A stretch of 64,000 bases of DNA from the NCBI GenBank assembly GCA_019694455.1, contig JAIBBY010000004.1, positions 97,659-161,658 of the forward strand. The letters run 5' to 3'. The notes beneath the pieces were generated by a model. It was not told the DNA's origin, did no database searches, and was given only the letters and a program-made list of their open reading frames with translations. The position numbers and the translations under genes were made by a program. The DNA comes from Pirellulales bacterium. GTDB taxonomy: Bacteria; Planctomycetota; Planctomycetia; Pirellulales; JAEUIK01. Below, piece after piece: positions 43,444 to 53,131 of the stretch; the first letter of the stretch is position 1, and each line of letters starts with the position of its first letter.

Positions 43444-45602
43444 CGCCATCGCTCGCAAAACATGGTTGGGCGCTGGCGGCGATCATCGCCGCCTGGCTCT
43501 ATTACGCTGGCCCGTTGTTGTCCCCCGCAACTAATCTTTATGCCAGCGACACCTTCTGTCAGGATGTGCCGCTAAGGCTCTATGCCGCGCGGCAGTTACG
43601 CGCGGGACACTTTCCCCACTGGACCACCGACATCAACTGCGGCTTTCCGCTATTTGCCGATGGGCAAACGGGCATTCTGTATCCCTTGTTCCCGCTCTAT
43701 GTCGCTTGGCCCACACCGGAAGCGCATGATTGGTTCATGGCCGCGCACTTCTTGTTGCTGGGGGGATTTACCTATCTCTTCTTGCAGTCGATCGGAGTCA
43801 CGCTGGCCGCGGCCGCGATTGGCGCGATCACCTTCATGTGCGCCAGTTACCACCAGTCGAATCATGTCGTGCCGGGTTGCCTGGCGGCGGTGACCTGGTT
43901 GCCGCTGGCGCTCTATTTGCTCCAGCGCGCCGCCAACGGAGATCGTCGCGCCAGTTGGTGGTGCGCCATTGTCAACGCCGTTGCGCTCTTGGCTGGGCAT
44001 GTGCATGTGGGGCTAATCTCATACACGCTGCAGGCCGCGTGGCTCGCCTATGCATGTTGGGGGAAATCTCCGCTGCGTTTCTTGCAGACGAGCCTGATCG
44101 CGTTCGTCGCTCCTTTAGGACTGTGCGCGGTGCAGATGTGGCCGACGCAGCAATTTCTCGCCGAGTCTGATCGATCTTCGGGATCGTTGTCGTCGGCGCT
44201 GGATTGGGAGCAGTTTTCCGCCTTCGGAATGCAGTGGCGGCAGCTTGTCACGTTTGTGCTTCCTAACTTCGCCGGCACTCCTTGGAATTGGACCGGGCTC
44301 GCCGCCGAGTCTCCCACTGCCTGGGAAGAGACGCTGGTGTTGTTTCATGGTTTTGCCGCGGTGCTGCTTGTGCCGTTGGCGCTTTGGCGCGCGGTCCCGC
44401 GGCGTAGCGTGGCGTTTTGGGCCTCGCTGGTGGTGCTGGGGTTGCTTCTCTCGGGCGCGACTCCGCTGCGTTGGCTGTTGATGCATGTGCCGCCGCACAA
44501 TCTGTTTCGCTGGCCGGCGCGTTATATGCTTTTCGCCAGCATGGGGATCTCGGTCCTGGCTGCCTATGGCGCCGATGTGGTCGCACGGTGGTTGATTGCT
44601 TGGCCCGCGCTATCGCCGTCCGTGCGCCGTATGACGCTGGCGGCATTGGTCGTTATCTGCGGCGCATCGATCGCGTATCGACATTTTGGCCCATACCTGG
44701 TGGGCAGCGACTTTTACGCCATACATTCGCCAGAACTGGTCGACGCGGCTCGGCGCGATGAGCATTTTCGCTTGTTGCCGCTGGCGCGTCCCTTGTTCCG
44801 ATCGTGGCGGCTCGACGAAGAGCAACTGCGGCAAAACGCGGCCTTCTTGCCCGTCAGCTACAACTTGCTGTTTGACGTGCCCGTGGCCAATCTGTTCGAT
44901 CAGGGAAACGCGGTCAGCCCACGCGCCATGGCCGACCTGATCTTGAGCCAAAAGACCGGCGCGCTGCGGGCCTGCGCTGTGACGCACCTATCGTCGCCGA
45001 TTCCGATCGAAGAACTACGCGGCGATATTGAGGCGCAGCTTCAGCCCGTGCCGCTGCCGAATGAGCAAGAGATTGAGCTGATCGCCAGCCGGCCGGCGTT
45101 TGTATATCGGCTTCGCGATGCGCGGCCGCGCGCCTGGATGGTGTATCGCACCAGGCAGATTGCGGACCCAGAACAGCGGGTGCGCGCGATCAGCGGGGAC
45201 GATTTCGATGTCGCCAAAGAAGCGATCGTCGAAACGGCGTTGCCAGCGACGTCGCCTCCGTCGGAAGCCAGCAGCGTTCAGGTTCAAGAACAGGAAAACG
45301 GCAGGCTGGAAATAGAAACCGACTCACCGGCGGCTGGTCTATTGGTCGTGGCCGACGCCTTTTCGCCTCAGTTTCACACGACGCTCGACGGCGAGCAGAT
45401 TCCGCTGTTGCGAGTCAATCACGGCCTGCGTGGTGTCTGGACTCCCGCAGGACGGCATCACATTGTCATGCGGTTTGTGCCGCGCGCCATCTGGCAGGGG
45501 GCAATCATCTCACTGGCGACGGCGATTCTTGTGGGCTGGAGATTGTGGCGTGCGGGCAGGCCGGTCGCATGTCGCCCAGTAGCAGTTGGACAATCACGAT
45601 GA
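43440..45602 (+). CDS. YfhO-like polytopic membrane protein (tandem copy 2)
   Basis: 720 aa; a direct tandem paralogue of the preceding gene, sharing AGPLLSPATNLYASDT, FPLFADGQTGILYPLF, the middle FNLFRWPARYM-type segment (NLFRWPAR here), and LLVVADAFSPQFHTTLDG at the C-terminus. The ATG is embedded in the previous stop (ATGA), which suggests coupled translation and possibly a heteromer. About eleven membrane segments. Its stop overlaps the next gene's most upstream possible start. Confidence 0.75.
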   Translation: MTPSLAKHGWALAAIIAAWLYYAGPLLSPATNLYASDTFCQDVPLRLYAARQLRAGHFPHWTTDINCGFPLFADGQTGILYPLFPLYVAWPTPEAHDWFMAAHFLLLGGFTYLFLQSIGVTLAAAAIGAITFMCASYHQSNHVVPGCLAAVTWLPLALYLLQRAANGDRRASWWCAIVNAVALLAGHVHVGLISYTLQAAWLAYACWGKSPLRFLQTSLIAFVAPLGLCAVQMWPTQQFLAESDRSSGSLSSALDWEQFSAFGMQWRQLVTFVLPNFAGTPWNWTGLAAESPTAWEETLVLFHGFAAVLLVPLALWRAVPRRSVAFWASLVVLGLLLSGATPLRWLLMHVPPHNLFRWPARYMLFASMGISVLAAYGADVVARWLIAWPALSPSVRRMTLAALVVICGASIAYRHFGPYLVGSDFYAIHSPELVDAARRDEHFRLLPLARPLFRSWRLDEEQLRQNAAFLPVSYNLLFDVPVANLFDQGNAVSPRAMADLILSQKTGALRACAVTHLSSPIPIEELRGDIEAQLQPVPLPNEQEIELIASRPAFVYRLRDARPRAWMVYRTRQIADPEQRVRAISGDDFDVAKEAIVETALPATSPPSEASSVQVQEQENGRLEIETDSPAAGLLVVADAFSPQFHTTLDGEQIPLLRVNHGLRGVWTPAGRHHIVMRFVPRAIWQGAIISLATAILVGWRLWRAGRPVACRPVAVGQSR

Positions 45603-45612
45603 CGACGGCGCC

Positions 45613-47688
45613 ATGAGTTCGACCATCAGCAGTATTGAAACGCAACAGCAGCCTCACAACTGGCGACGCTATGGAGCTGTGATTGCATGTTGCTTGACAT
45701 TCGCGTTTCTACTGACGACACGCTTTACCAAGTTAGGTGAGCCCCCCTATTACGAGCAAGCGGAGGGTCTCTGGTCCGAAGGCGCGTACCTGGCGGAGAC
45801 TCGGCTCGACTACGCCGCTCTGTCGAAGGAAACACATGGTTTGCAAGGGGGCGTGCGCTGCTATTTCGTTTCGTCGGTGCTGCCGGCAGTCGTGGCCTTG
45901 TTGCTGTTAGCCACGAACAACTCGTCCGATGCCTTTGCCCTTTACCATTTGCTGACGTTTGCCGCGACGGGCATTACGGTCGGCGCGCTCTACTCGCTAT
46001 TGCGTCGCGAAGTGGCTCGCGGCTTGGCGGCACTGTCGTGCGCCTTGCTGCTCAGCTTTCCGTTCTTCAGCGTTCAAGTCGACATGCTCGGCATGGACAT
46101 GCCGATGACCGCGCTGGCCATGTGGTCGATCGCAATGTTCGCCAATGGCCGCTACATCGCGTCGGCGGCGATGGCCTTGTTGGCGATCTGGGTCAAGAAC
46201 TCGGCGCTGGTACTGATCGTTGCTCAAGTCGCATGTCTGGCGAGCATGACACTAATCGCCCCACGAACAGATCGCGCTGCGGAACGCTTTCAGGTTTTCG
46301 GCGGCTTGCTTTTGAGTCTGTTCAACATTGGCGTGGTGGCGGTGCTGCTGTGGTTCCGTGACGCCGCCACCGATTCCATTGGATTTGATTGGATTTCCGA
46401 TGGACAGCTCTTGCTGCGGTCGAGCCCCGAGTTCTTGTTGGCGATCGCCGTCAGTCTCTACCTGGCGTTTCGGAACGCGCTGGAGTTTGGTTTTCGCGGG
46501 CCAAACAATCAAGGGACGTTTCCTCGCCGCGTGTTCATGCTGTTGCCGACATGGGTTCAGTATCAGCCCGTCGTGGCGTTGGTTTCGGTTACGGTGTTGG
46601 CTCACATGGCGGCGCAATCGCGAATGCCGTTTGAGGTTCGCTACTTTACGCTGATCGCACCGCTGGTTGTTCTGCTGATCTGCCAACTAGGCTTTGCCCG
46701 ACTGCGCAGCGCGAAGCTTGCGTATGCGTTGATCGCTGCGTGGATCATTGTCAATTTGATCAACCGCAGCGGACTTCTGTACCCAGAAATGCCCGTCTGG
46801 CTCAGTCGGGCATATGGCGTGCCTGAGCGCAGCCATGAATACGAACGCGACCTGAATTCTTACCGCGCGTCATGCCGCTTATTGCAGCGAGAATATCGCG
46901 ATGAGGCGATGTTGCTATCGGACCAGTACCTGCGCTTGACCTCTCGGCCCGTGTTGGGCTTTGTGACACAGGCGCTGCGCACGGTTTCTCAGGCGAGGCT
47001 GTTTCGCGCGTACGACGACAATCTGTTGAGCCTATTGCGCGACGAGCCAGACGAACTGATAGTTGCTATGGTGCCCAACCCGTTGGCGGAGGTTCCATTT
47101 CCGTACTATCAAGTGGCGAGGCCGACACCGGCCGACACGGTGATTTATGACGACGGGCTTCGTCCGCCGGTTCAACTCTATCGCCGCCGGTTCGCGCAGC
47201 CGCGCGGGTCGGCGGGGCGATTTCGCGAGGTGATGGATGTATTGTTCGCCAACGCGACCAGCATGGATTGCGCGGTACGGTTGGCGGCGATTGGCCAACC
47301 GGAACTGGCGATGGAATATGTGCGCCGCGACTTGCAACTGACCTCACTCACACCGGAAGCTGAAGCGTCGTTCGCTCAGCGCATCGAAGACGACATTACG
47401 GGTGATGCGATTACCGAGGAGAGCCTGCATGCCTCTTCGGACTATGTCGCCGCATTAGTGGAACATTTGCGCTGCTATCGAGAGCAACTATTGCGCGCCG
47501 GCGACCAGTGGCGGAATCAAGACAAATTGCGCGAGCGATTCGCGGGTGGCCAAATGTTGGAAGTGCAGCGACTACGCTATTTGCCGCCAATGAATGAATC
47601 GACGATCGACGATGGCCCGCGGGCGGCGATCTCGATTCCGTTGACGAATTTGCTGTATCGAACGAAGACTGAATTGAGTGACCATTGA
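45613..47688 (+). CDS. GT-C-like membrane glycosyltransferase, ArnT/PMT type
   Basis: 691 aa with about ten to eleven membrane helices in the first 400 residues. An acidic luminal loop near the N-terminus (YYEQAEGLWSEGAYLAETR) resembles the catalytic Asp/Glu loop of the PMT/ArnT family, which transfers sugars from polyprenyl phosphate. The C-terminal 270 residues are soluble and unlike known domains. I preferred ATG 45613 over TTG 45586 because the latter overlaps the upstream gene and has no ribosome site. It is in tandem with two YfhO-like genes, so a joint role in envelope glycosylation is inferred. Confidence 0.62.
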   Translation: MSSTISSIETQQQPHNWRRYGAVIACCLTFAFLLTTRFTKLGEPPYYEQAEGLWSEGAYLAETRLDYAALSKETHGLQGGVRCYFVSSVLPAVVALLLLATNNSSDAFALYHLLTFAATGITVGALYSLLRREVARGLAALSCALLLSFPFFSVQVDMLGMDMPMTALAMWSIAMFANGRYIASAAMALLAIWVKNSALVLIVAQVACLASMTLIAPRTDRAAERFQVFGGLLLSLFNIGVVAVLLWFRDAATDSIGFDWISDGQLLLRSSPEFLLAIAVSLYLAFRNALEFGFRGPNNQGTFPRRVFMLLPTWVQYQPVVALVSVTVLAHMAAQSRMPFEVRYFTLIAPLVVLLICQLGFARLRSAKLAYALIAAWIIVNLINRSGLLYPEMPVWLSRAYGVPERSHEYERDLNSYRASCRLLQREYRDEAMLLSDQYLRLTSRPVLGFVTQALRTVSQARLFRAYDDNLLSLLRDEPDELIVAMVPNPLAEVPFPYYQVARPTPADTVIYDDGLRPPVQLYRRRFAQPRGSAGRFREVMDVLFANATSMDCAVRLAAIGQPELAMEYVRRDLQLTSLTPEAEASFAQRIEDDITGDAITEESLHASSDYVAALVEHLRCYREQLLRAGDQWRNQDKLRERFAGGQMLEVQRLRYLPPMNESTIDDGPRAAISIPLTNLLYRTKTELSDH

Positions 47689-47755
47689 CGCCGACGCCCG
47701 CCACTGCAAGATGGAGTGCTGCCGACGATATAGACTCTTGCCAAGCGGTTCGTGT

Positions 47756-48583
47756 ATGAAACTGAATAAGCAAATGCGAAGCGTGGTGGTTGGCGCGCTC
47801 CTCTGGATCGCCGCAACTTTTAGCTTGCTCGACAGCATCGCGGATTTGCACCTGCGCGTCGTGCCGCTCGCGCCCTCCGGCTTTATCGGCTTTTTGGCGG
47901 GCGTCTTTCTGGCCGCCGCGATGACCAACCGGTGGCGCCTCGCCGCTGTGTGGTGTGGCGTTGGGTGTTGGATCATCCCGCGGGCGATCGATCACCTGGT
48001 GCTGTGGCGCCCGGGCTTGAGCACAACCGCATTGCCATTCTTGATTAGCGCGCTGTGCGGCGCTGCGCCAATGGCCTTAGTCGAAACACGCGCCCGACGC
48101 GCGTCGCTTTCACTACCGGCTCGCCGTCATTGGGCCTGGCTGTCGGTGGTGGCCAGCGCGTCGATTGTCTTGTCTCCCAATACGACGCTCGCCAATGGGC
48201 ATCTGTTTGTGTTGGCGTCGTGGTACGCGATCATGCTGTTCATCGGCTGGCGCAAAGAATGTCTCACGACCAACGTGCTGGTGAAGATCGCCATTGGCGG
48301 CCTGCTTCTGTGGTTGCTGTGCCACACGTTGTTTGTCGACGCGTTCGAGTTCTCGCCCCTGTATTTCCTGTTCGCTCCCTTCGTGCTCCGGCCCCAGGCG
48401 TGGCGCACGCGGCAATGGATCGGCGTGGCTGTGGGCGCGATCGGAACGGCGCTAGTGACGACGCTGGTGGATCGCGAGTTCACGATCGCCAGAATCATCG
48501 CCGCAGTCGGCCTATGGTGCATGGTCTACGGACAGGCGTTCGTCGCTGAAGAATCGCCCGCGGTGCGCGCATCGGTGGCGTGA
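47756..48583 (+). CDS. Uncharacterised polytopic membrane protein
   Basis: About 275 aa, mostly hydrophobic, with some eight predicted membrane segments (for instance MRSVVVGALLWIAATFSLL, IGFLAGVFLAAAMT, LVKIAIGGLLLWLLCHTLF). I do not recognise a family. ATG 47756 is chosen over the GTG at 47678, which overlaps the upstream gene and has a non-membrane leader. It lies 67 bases after the GT-C-like gene on the same strand and is convergent with the acyl-CoA dehydrogenase gene. Confidence 0.6.
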   Translation: MKLNKQMRSVVVGALLWIAATFSLLDSIADLHLRVVPLAPSGFIGFLAGVFLAAAMTNRWRLAAVWCGVGCWIIPRAIDHLVLWRPGLSTTALPFLISALCGAAPMALVETRARRASLSLPARRHWAWLSVVASASIVLSPNTTLANGHLFVLASWYAIMLFIGWRKECLTTNVLVKIAIGGLLLWLLCHTLFVDAFEFSPLYFLFAPFVLRPQAWRTRQWIGVAVGAIGTALVTTLVDREFTIARIIAAVGLWCMVYGQAFVAEESPAVRASVA

Positions 48584-48633
48584 GCGGCGCCATCCCGGCC
48601 GCAGCCGAAGCGAAATGGAATACTGAACTGGCG

Positions 48634-49827
48634 TCAGTCTCGCTTCTTGCCGGGCAAGATGCCTTCGTACTTGGCGATGATGCCGAGCATCATCTCGTCG
48701 GCGCCGCCGCCAATCGACAGCAACCGCGAATCGCGGAAGTAGCGGGCCATGGGATACTCTTCCATGTAGCCCATGCCTCCATGGAACTGCATGCACCAGT
48801 CGGCCACCTCGCGCACCAACCGGCCCGCTTTGAGCTTGGCCATCGAGGCCTCGCGCGTGAAATCCTCACCCGCGATCAACTTGCGAGCGCAGTGATAGCA
48901 CATCTGCCGCAAGAACTCGACTTCGCTGATCAGCTCCGACAGCTTGAAGTGAATCCACTGATTGTCGATCAAGGGGCGGCCGAATGTTTGCCGCTGGCGG
49001 CAATACTCGATGGTCATCCGCAGGCACTGTTCGGCGCCGGTGACAGCCATCATCGAGCCCACCAGCCGCTCTTTCTGAAACTGCAACATCTGCAGAATGA
49101 ATCCCATCCCTTCGTCGCCAATGCGAAACGACTTGGGCACCCGCACGTTTTCGTAGCTCAGTTCCGCGGTGTCGCTGGCGTGGTTGCCCATCTTTTTGAG
49201 CTTGCGGCTTACGCTGAAGCCGGGCGTCGTCGTGGGCACGATAATGAGCGACATGCCGCGATACGACGTGCCTTGTTCGGTGCGGCAGAGCGTGCAGACC
49301 CAATCGGCCTGCGTGCCGTTGGTGATGAACAGCTTGCTGCCGTTGATGATGTAATGGTCGCCGTCGGAGTCGGCTCGCGTCTTGATCGAGGCCACGTCAG
49401 AGCCAGAGCCGGGCTCGGTTACGGCAATGGAGCAGACGGCGTCACCCTTGATGGCCGGCTCCAAGAACTTCTTCTTCAGCTCATGCGAGCCAAATTGATT
49501 GAGCGCCGGCGTAGCCATGTCGGTCTGCACCCCGATCGCCATGGGGATACCGCCGCAACTGATGTGTCCTAGCTCCTCGGAGAGCACAATGTTGTACCAG
49601 TAGTCGAGGCCCAGCCCGCCGTACTCCTCGGGATACGAAACACCCAGGAATCCCAGGTCGCCCATCTTCTTGAACAGTTCATGCGCGGGGAAAATCTCTT
49701 GCTCCTCCCACGACTCGACGTGCGGGTTGATCTCCTTCTCGATGAATCGCCGCAGCGATTGACGAAAGGCTTGATGCTCTTCGCTGAATGGCGACGCGGA
49801 TGGCGGTGTGGCGACTTGCTGCAACAT
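48634..49827 (-). CDS. Acyl-CoA dehydrogenase
   Basis: 397 aa, normal ACAD length. Motifs: ITEPxxGSD-type VTEPGSGSDVASIKT (substrate/FAD contact), GxKxFITNG reading GSKLFITNGTQAD, and the Gly-rich QFHGGMGYMEEYPMARYFRD near the C-terminus. The usual C-terminal catalytic Glu of the medium-chain type is absent there (GGGADEM). Instead FQKERLVGSM on helix G provides a Glu, the arrangement of isovaleryl-CoA and long-chain dehydrogenases. The enzyme introduces a double bond at C2-C3 of acyl-CoA using FAD. The substrate length is not known. Confidence 0.93.
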   Translation of the reverse strand: MLQQVATPPSASPFSEEHQAFRQSLRRFIEKEINPHVESWEEQEIFPAHELFKKMGDLGFLGVSYPEEYGGLGLDYWYNIVLSEELGHISCGGIPMAIGVQTDMATPALNQFGSHELKKKFLEPAIKGDAVCSIAVTEPGSGSDVASIKTRADSDGDHYIINGSKLFITNGTQADWVCTLCRTEQGTSYRGMSLIIVPTTTPGFSVSRKLKKMGNHASDTAELSYENVRVPKSFRIGDEGMGFILQMLQFQKERLVGSMMAVTGAEQCLRMTIEYCRQRQTFGRPLIDNQWIHFKLSELISEVEFLRQMCYHCARKLIAGEDFTREASMAKLKAGRLVREVADWCMQFHGGMGYMEEYPMARYFRDSRLLSIGGGADEMMLGIIAKYEGILPGKKRD

Positions 49828-49935
49828 GAACAGATTCCTGGCGTAAGTAGTCGAGGTAGGCAGTGGCTTCGTCGCCGCATTGTACGGCAGGCAAGCCGCC
49901 TATTGCCACCGCCAGTGAGCGCGCCCGCCAGGTGG

Positions 49936-51000
49936 CTAGAACACCCACGCCACACGCGCGAAGAGGCCATCCAGCGAAAGATCGCCTGGCCGCGGCGTGA
50001 AGGGAAAATTCCCCGTCGGCCCACTTTGGAACCAGTGCTGAAACTGCCACCCCGCGCTCAATTGCAACCGTGCCATCGGCTGCCAAGATCCCCCAACTTC
50101 CAGTCCCAGGGGAACCATCGTGGCGGCATGATCGTTGTTTCCGACGGTGTCTTGCGAGAACGCCGTCGTAACAATATGCACTGAAGTGTCGAAGGCCCCC
50201 ACCAAGATCGATGCGTCGGCGCGCCCGAACAAGGAGAATGTTCGCCCGGCGCCAAAATAGCGCCGCATCTCGATGCCCACATGCGGACCACCCCCCACGA
50301 AACGGCTGTCATACGATCCTTCGCCCATCAGCGCGCTAGACGAGTCGTAAAACGACGTTCGTCCTTGCTGCCGGAAATCTGCTACGCGGGCGCCGATTGT
50401 CGGCGTGAAATCCCAGAAACCACCCGCGAATCGGATCGGCCGCAGAAAATCTACATCGTAAATATCCAGCCGCAGACCCAGTGCGCTTTCGGCCGCGGTT
50501 GGTGTTCCATTGATCGATTGATTCTCGTCATTCGGCGGAAAGATGAATTCGCCGGCGCCGGCATTGGCCGCGACGCTGGCGTTGTCGTCGAATCGCGTGT
50601 AGGTGAACTGCACCGCTCCCGCATTCGCCCAGCGCCAACCGATGAACATGCGCGGCGTCGACTGATAGCCAAACTCCTGATTGACGATTGTGCCCGTCGT
50701 GGGTGGCAACCCGCCACCGGTCACCACAAACGCTGCGGGATTTTCGAACGCGGCGCGCGTGAAGAGATAGTCGGCGCCGACATAGATTCCGCTCTGCCAC
50801 TGCCAGGGCGCGAACGATTGGATCACTGGCGACGTGCTGTTGGCCGCCAACTCAGTGGGCCGCTGCACGATATGCGTCAGCGTTTCCATCGTGGGCGCTT
50901 GCGCTTGAGCGAGGCGCCAACTGCTGGCAAATGCAAGGTGGCACGCCAAGAGGGTGAAACAAACGTCACGGGTTCGGCCGACGGCCGTAGAGCATCGCAT
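49936..51000 (-). CDS. Outer-membrane beta-barrel, MOMP/BBP7-like
   Basis: 354 aa. A signal peptide (CFTLLACHLAFASS...QAQA) is followed by many amphipathic aromatic strands (QSGIYVGADYLFTRAAFE, MFIGWRWANAGAVQFTYTRF, LQLSAGWQFQHWF) and the chain ends with an aromatic residue (VAWVF), the outer-membrane insertion signature. The pattern fits the planctomycete BBP7/Legionella MOMP type of barrel. Function as a porin or structural barrel is inferred. A gap of about 300 bases separates it from the divergent PilZ gene. Confidence 0.72.
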   Translation of the reverse strand: MRCSTAVGRTRDVCFTLLACHLAFASSWRLAQAQAPTMETLTHIVQRPTELAANSTSPVIQSFAPWQWQSGIYVGADYLFTRAAFENPAAFVVTGGGLPPTTGTIVNQEFGYQSTPRMFIGWRWANAGAVQFTYTRFDDNASVAANAGAGEFIFPPNDENQSINGTPTAAESALGLRLDIYDVDFLRPIRFAGGFWDFTPTIGARVADFRQQGRTSFYDSSSALMGEGSYDSRFVGGGPHVGIEMRRYFGAGRTFSLFGRADASILVGAFDTSVHIVTTAFSQDTVGNNDHAATMVPLGLEVGGSWQPMARLQLSAGWQFQHWFQSGPTGNFPFTPRPGDLSLDGLFARVAWVF

Positions 51001-51307
51001 GGGGAGTTCTTTCAGAGGTCGGAAGGCTAATCACAGATCCGTCCCCCCCTGAAATTCCCCGGAGGTGTGCCCCCACCATTGGCCATCGGTTGAACCGCCC
51101 GCCCGGTGGCGTGAAATGTTGGCTGTTCGCATTGTGCAACTTGCGTCAAACGTAGCGTGCCCGAGTCTTGCATTTTACACATGCAAGCGCTGAATTTTTC
51201 ACCCCGACAAGCGGGTGGGCGCGCGGACGATGAATACAGTAGCCTCGTTTCGACATGCTTGTCGTTGCTCCTGGCGTCAGTCTCTGGCGCGCCGCTGGCC
51301 AAACACG
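51001..51307. other. Divergent intergenic region with inverted repeat
   Basis: About 307 bases between the outer-membrane barrel and PilZ genes. CTTGCA and TGCAAG form a perfect 6-bp inverted repeat at 51167-51172 and 51182-51187 around the AT-rich loop TTTTACACA, which could be an operator or -10-like site. The rest shows no gene. Confidence 0.4.
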
Positions 51308-51685
51308 ATGAATCTAGATCTCAAGAGTATTCCCGATCCGCCAGAGGCGCTCATTCAGTTTGTGCAACGGCTGCGCGAACAGGCTAACCCCGAAGACGAA
51401 CGACGGCAGAGCGTGCGCTATCCGCTCACGGCCGTGGTGACAATCTTGCCGATCGAGTGGTTTTCGGATCAACGTCACGAACCTTTCAAAGCCGTCTCCA
51501 AAGATATCTCAACTTCAGGCCTCTCGGTGATCGGCACTCGTCCGGTCACCACACAGCAGTTCATGGCCTACATCGAAGTCGATGAGCAACCCGCAGTGGC
51601 ACTGCTAGTCAACACCGTCCGCTGCCGCGCCGTAGGGCATCTCTATGAGATTGCCGGGCAGATCACCAAAAAGCTCGATCAGTAA
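51308..51685 (+). CDS. PilZ-domain c-di-GMP-binding protein
   Basis: 125 aa. The N-terminal RRQSVRYPL gives the RxxxR motif and DISTSGLSVIG gives the D/NxSxxG motif, both needed to bind c-di-GMP; a complete PilZ beta barrel follows. Such small PilZ proteins act as cytoplasmic effectors of the second messenger. ATG 51308 (MNLDLKS) was chosen; the frame extends to 51215 without a ribosome site. It is divergent from the outer-membrane barrel gene. Confidence 0.85.
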   Translation: MNLDLKSIPDPPEALIQFVQRLREQANPEDERRQSVRYPLTAVVTILPIEWFSDQRHEPFKAVSKDISTSGLSVIGTRPVTTQQFMAYIEVDEQPAVALLVNTVRCRAVGHLYEIAGQITKKLDQ

Positions 51686-51907
51686 AAATCGAGGGAATTG
51701 CGATCTCCCCGTCCGCGATCCGAGTTTCATGAACATTGTTTCATGGATTGGCGGTCAAAAAGTAGGCCGGCGCGCTGTGGCATGACGCCACCCCCCGCGT
51801 GGTCTACAATGCTTGCGACCACGACATATGGCTCACCCCACTCCTGGGGCGATTGCACCTCGCAGACACAGATTTCGATCGCGTTTTTTCTGGGTAAGGC
51901 AACCCGG

Positions 51908-52978
51908 ATGCCGGCATCCAACTATCGAAACTTCCGCGACCCAATTGGCCTTGCTTGGCGCATGGTTTCAGACGGGCGATCGATCGGACGGCAGGCGATT
52001 GCCCGAGAATTGCTTTCGCTGGTCGCGGCGCCGCTGGATTGGCTGTTGCAAGGTGCGGAGCGCCGTGCCGCAGCGGCTGATGAACATTCTCAGCTGCCGT
52101 TGCTGCTGGTCGTGGGGCCGCCGCGGTCTGGCACCACCCTCGTTGCCCAACTGCTGACCGATTACCTGGACGTCAGCTATTTCTCGAATCTAAACGGCTT
52201 GTTTACGCGATCGCCCCTTTCCGCCCAGCGCCTATTGCAGCGAGTGCGGCCAGAGCCCAATCGCGAATATCGCAGCCTGTTCGGTGTGACGGCCGGACTG
52301 CATGGCGCGAACGACGGCTTTCACATCTGGAATCGATTTCTCGGCGGCGATCGTTATCGTCCGGCCACCGACTTGAATGCAAGCGAACGTGAGCGGTTGC
52401 GAGAATTCTTTGACCGCTGGCTCACGATCACAGGCAAGCCACTGCTGAACAAGAATAATCGCAATTTGGCGTGTGCCGATCTGTTGGCCGATGTGCTGCC
52501 GAACGCCTTCTTCATTTGCGTGACGCGTGATCCTGTGTGCGTCGCGCAATCGCTGATGAAAGCGCGACATTGGGTGCAAGGCGACTCGCGATATGGTTGG
52601 GGGCTTTTTGCCGAAAACGCCAGCGACTCGGGCGAGGCGGCGGGCGTCGATGCAGTGTGCAACCAACTGGAGCAAAACATGCGCTGCGCCGCCGCCATGC
52701 GCGCGCATATACCAGAGCAGCGCTGGCTTGATGTACGCTACGAATCCTTTTGTGACGATCCGGCCGCCGTGGTGAGAGAGATATTGGCGCGGACGCCAAA
52801 TGTCGTGCTTCGTCCCGGCCGCGCGCTCGATGCCGTAAGGCCGATGGCGGCTTCGGATCGGTTGACGCTCTCGGTGGAGAGCCAAGCAATGATTCGCGAG
52901 AGATTGAACATGCCGGCTCCAACTCATGGGTTGACTCGCCGAACGTCGCGCCGCGACCAGCAAACCGCCGCGTTCTGA
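51908..52978 (+). CDS. PAPS-dependent sulfotransferase family protein
   Basis: 356 aa. The 5'-phosphosulfate loop reads VVGPPRSGTTLVAQLLTDY and the 3'-phosphate site reads FFICVTRDPVCVAQSLMKA, both in the correct spacing for bacterial sulfotransferases. The family moves a sulfuryl group from PAPS to a hydroxyl or amine, often on glycolipids or glycans. ATG 51908 (MPASNYRNF) is chosen over an upstream in-frame codon at 51698 because the family begins here. No PAPS synthesis gene is nearby, and the acceptor is not known. Confidence 0.83.
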   Translation: MPASNYRNFRDPIGLAWRMVSDGRSIGRQAIARELLSLVAAPLDWLLQGAERRAAAADEHSQLPLLLVVGPPRSGTTLVAQLLTDYLDVSYFSNLNGLFTRSPLSAQRLLQRVRPEPNREYRSLFGVTAGLHGANDGFHIWNRFLGGDRYRPATDLNASERERLREFFDRWLTITGKPLLNKNNRNLACADLLADVLPNAFFICVTRDPVCVAQSLMKARHWVQGDSRYGWGLFAENASDSGEAAGVDAVCNQLEQNMRCAAAMRAHIPEQRWLDVRYESFCDDPAAVVREILARTPNVVLRPGRALDAVRPMAASDRLTLSVESQAMIRERLNMPAPTHGLTRRTSRRDQQTAAF

Positions 52979-53131
52979 GCGAGCTTGGTTGGCTAATCGG
53001 CCCCGGCGTTTGGCAATAGCGTGGCGCCGCTGACGCGGTCATTTTCGCACCCGGCGCCATGCGCGGGCCTCGCTTTCTTGCTAAAATTGTAGCGCACTCA
53101 CAGCCTTGCACTTATTGGAGTTTGCGCCCCC

